Below, in pieces: positions 50,897 through 51,052 of a stretch of 51,052 nucleotides of DNA. The notes under the pieces are model-generated. The model was not told where the DNA came from and made no database searches. It saw only the letters and a list, made by a program, of their open reading frames with translations. The translations under genes and the position numbers were made by a program. This stretch comes from Streptomyces galbus (GTDB lineage: Bacteria > Actinomycetota > Actinomycetes > Streptomycetales > Streptomycetaceae): assembly GCF_005280195.1 (NCBI RefSeq), contig NZ_SZPR01000037.1:1-51052 (forward strand). The letters are read 5' to 3'. Position 1 is the first letter of the stretch. Every line of letters starts with the position of its first letter.

Positions 50897-51052
50897 TGTG
50901 TTGTCCCGGGACGTTGGTGACACGCGTGCTGGGTGCTTGAACAGGTGAGGGCCTTCTGGGTTCGGTGTGGATTGCGAAGTCTGCACCGACGTCCAGGAGG
51001 CCCTCGTGTCCCACCGTAATGCCCCTCTGGCGCCGACCGGGAGGCTGCGTCT
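50897..51052 (+). mobile_element. IS481-type insertion sequence, left end (partial)
   Basis: The left terminus TGTGTTGTCCCGGGACGTTG begins directly after the MITE. IS481 elements are known to target CTAG, and one stands at 50892-50895. The transposase gene starts at 51006, and the rest lies beyond the window. Confidence 0.75.
51006..51052 (+). CDS. IS481-family transposase, N-terminus (partial)
   Basis: The GTG at 51006 has AGGAGG five bases upstream and encodes VSHRNAPLAPTGRLR, the usual opening of Streptomyces IS481-family transposases. Only 15 full codons are inside the window, so the helix-turn-helix and DDE domains cannot be checked. It would be expressed from inside the element. Whether it is intact is unknown. 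Confidence 0.75.
   Translation, partial: MSHRNAPLAPTGRLR

Overview
The window reads as a piece of a Streptomyces chromosome. The DNA is very GC-rich with strong G/C bias at third codon positions. GTG and TTG starts are frequent. The gene families are typical of the genus: a SARP regulator, a SigB/SigF-type sigma factor, a SpoIIE-type phosphatase with a STAS partner, SPW-repeat and DUF3291 proteins, an exported GH18 chitinase behind two DasR-type boxes, and an IS481-like element. No tRNA, rRNA or CRISPR array was found. All names come from reading motifs by eye; no database search was run.

Layout. 1-9.4 kb is the edge of a biosynthetic and regulatory region. It holds the start of a nonribosomal peptide synthetase that runs off the left edge, an acyl carrier protein, a KAS III enzyme, an XRE/NB-ARC regulator, a small exported peptide, a large SARP/NB-ARC/TPR regulator and an NTF2-like protein. 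Heptad repeats with 11-bp spacing, of the kind SARPs bind, lie before both the peptide gene and the NTF2-like gene. 9.5-12.5 kb holds a STAS protein and a GAF/PP2C/HATPase phosphatase. 12.6-17 kb is a tightly overlapping four-gene operon: polyol dehydrogenase, HAD phosphatase, UbiA-family transferase and inositol-monophosphatase-like protein. 17.3-24.7 kb holds a PLP decarboxylase, a YbdK-type ligase, a molybdopterin oxidoreductase with a small helical partner, and an M20 peptidase.

24.7-28 kb groups small stress-type proteins (SPW, two small hydrophilic proteins, DUF3291) with a SigF-family sigma factor. 28-30.6 kb is a LysR gene divergent from a degenerate IMPase and a Rossmann protein. 30.7-35.9 kb holds an exported alpha-galactosidase with a ricin-type domain, a YihY/BrkB membrane protein, a LacI regulator with a palindromic operator in front of a dioxygenase, and a cold-shock protein. 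36-39.4 kb has a TetR/aldo-keto reductase pair with two operators, then an ECF sigma factor coupled to a membrane-anchored partner. 39.6-46.8 kb carries an exported small protein, a two-component system, a WapI-like immunity protein, a chitinase, an ADP-ribosylglycohydrolase and several unknowns. 46.8-50.7 kb holds SRPBCC, an HU-like protein without its arm, SDR, a cysteine-desulfurase-like protein and WrbA. The right end is a MITE-like inverted-repeat element abutting an IS481-type insertion sequence.

The parts most worth following up are the UbiA operon, the SARP heptad sites with the small exported peptide, the LysR/IMPase-like cassette, the armless HU protein, and the MITE/IS481 junction that supplies the wrbA stop codon.
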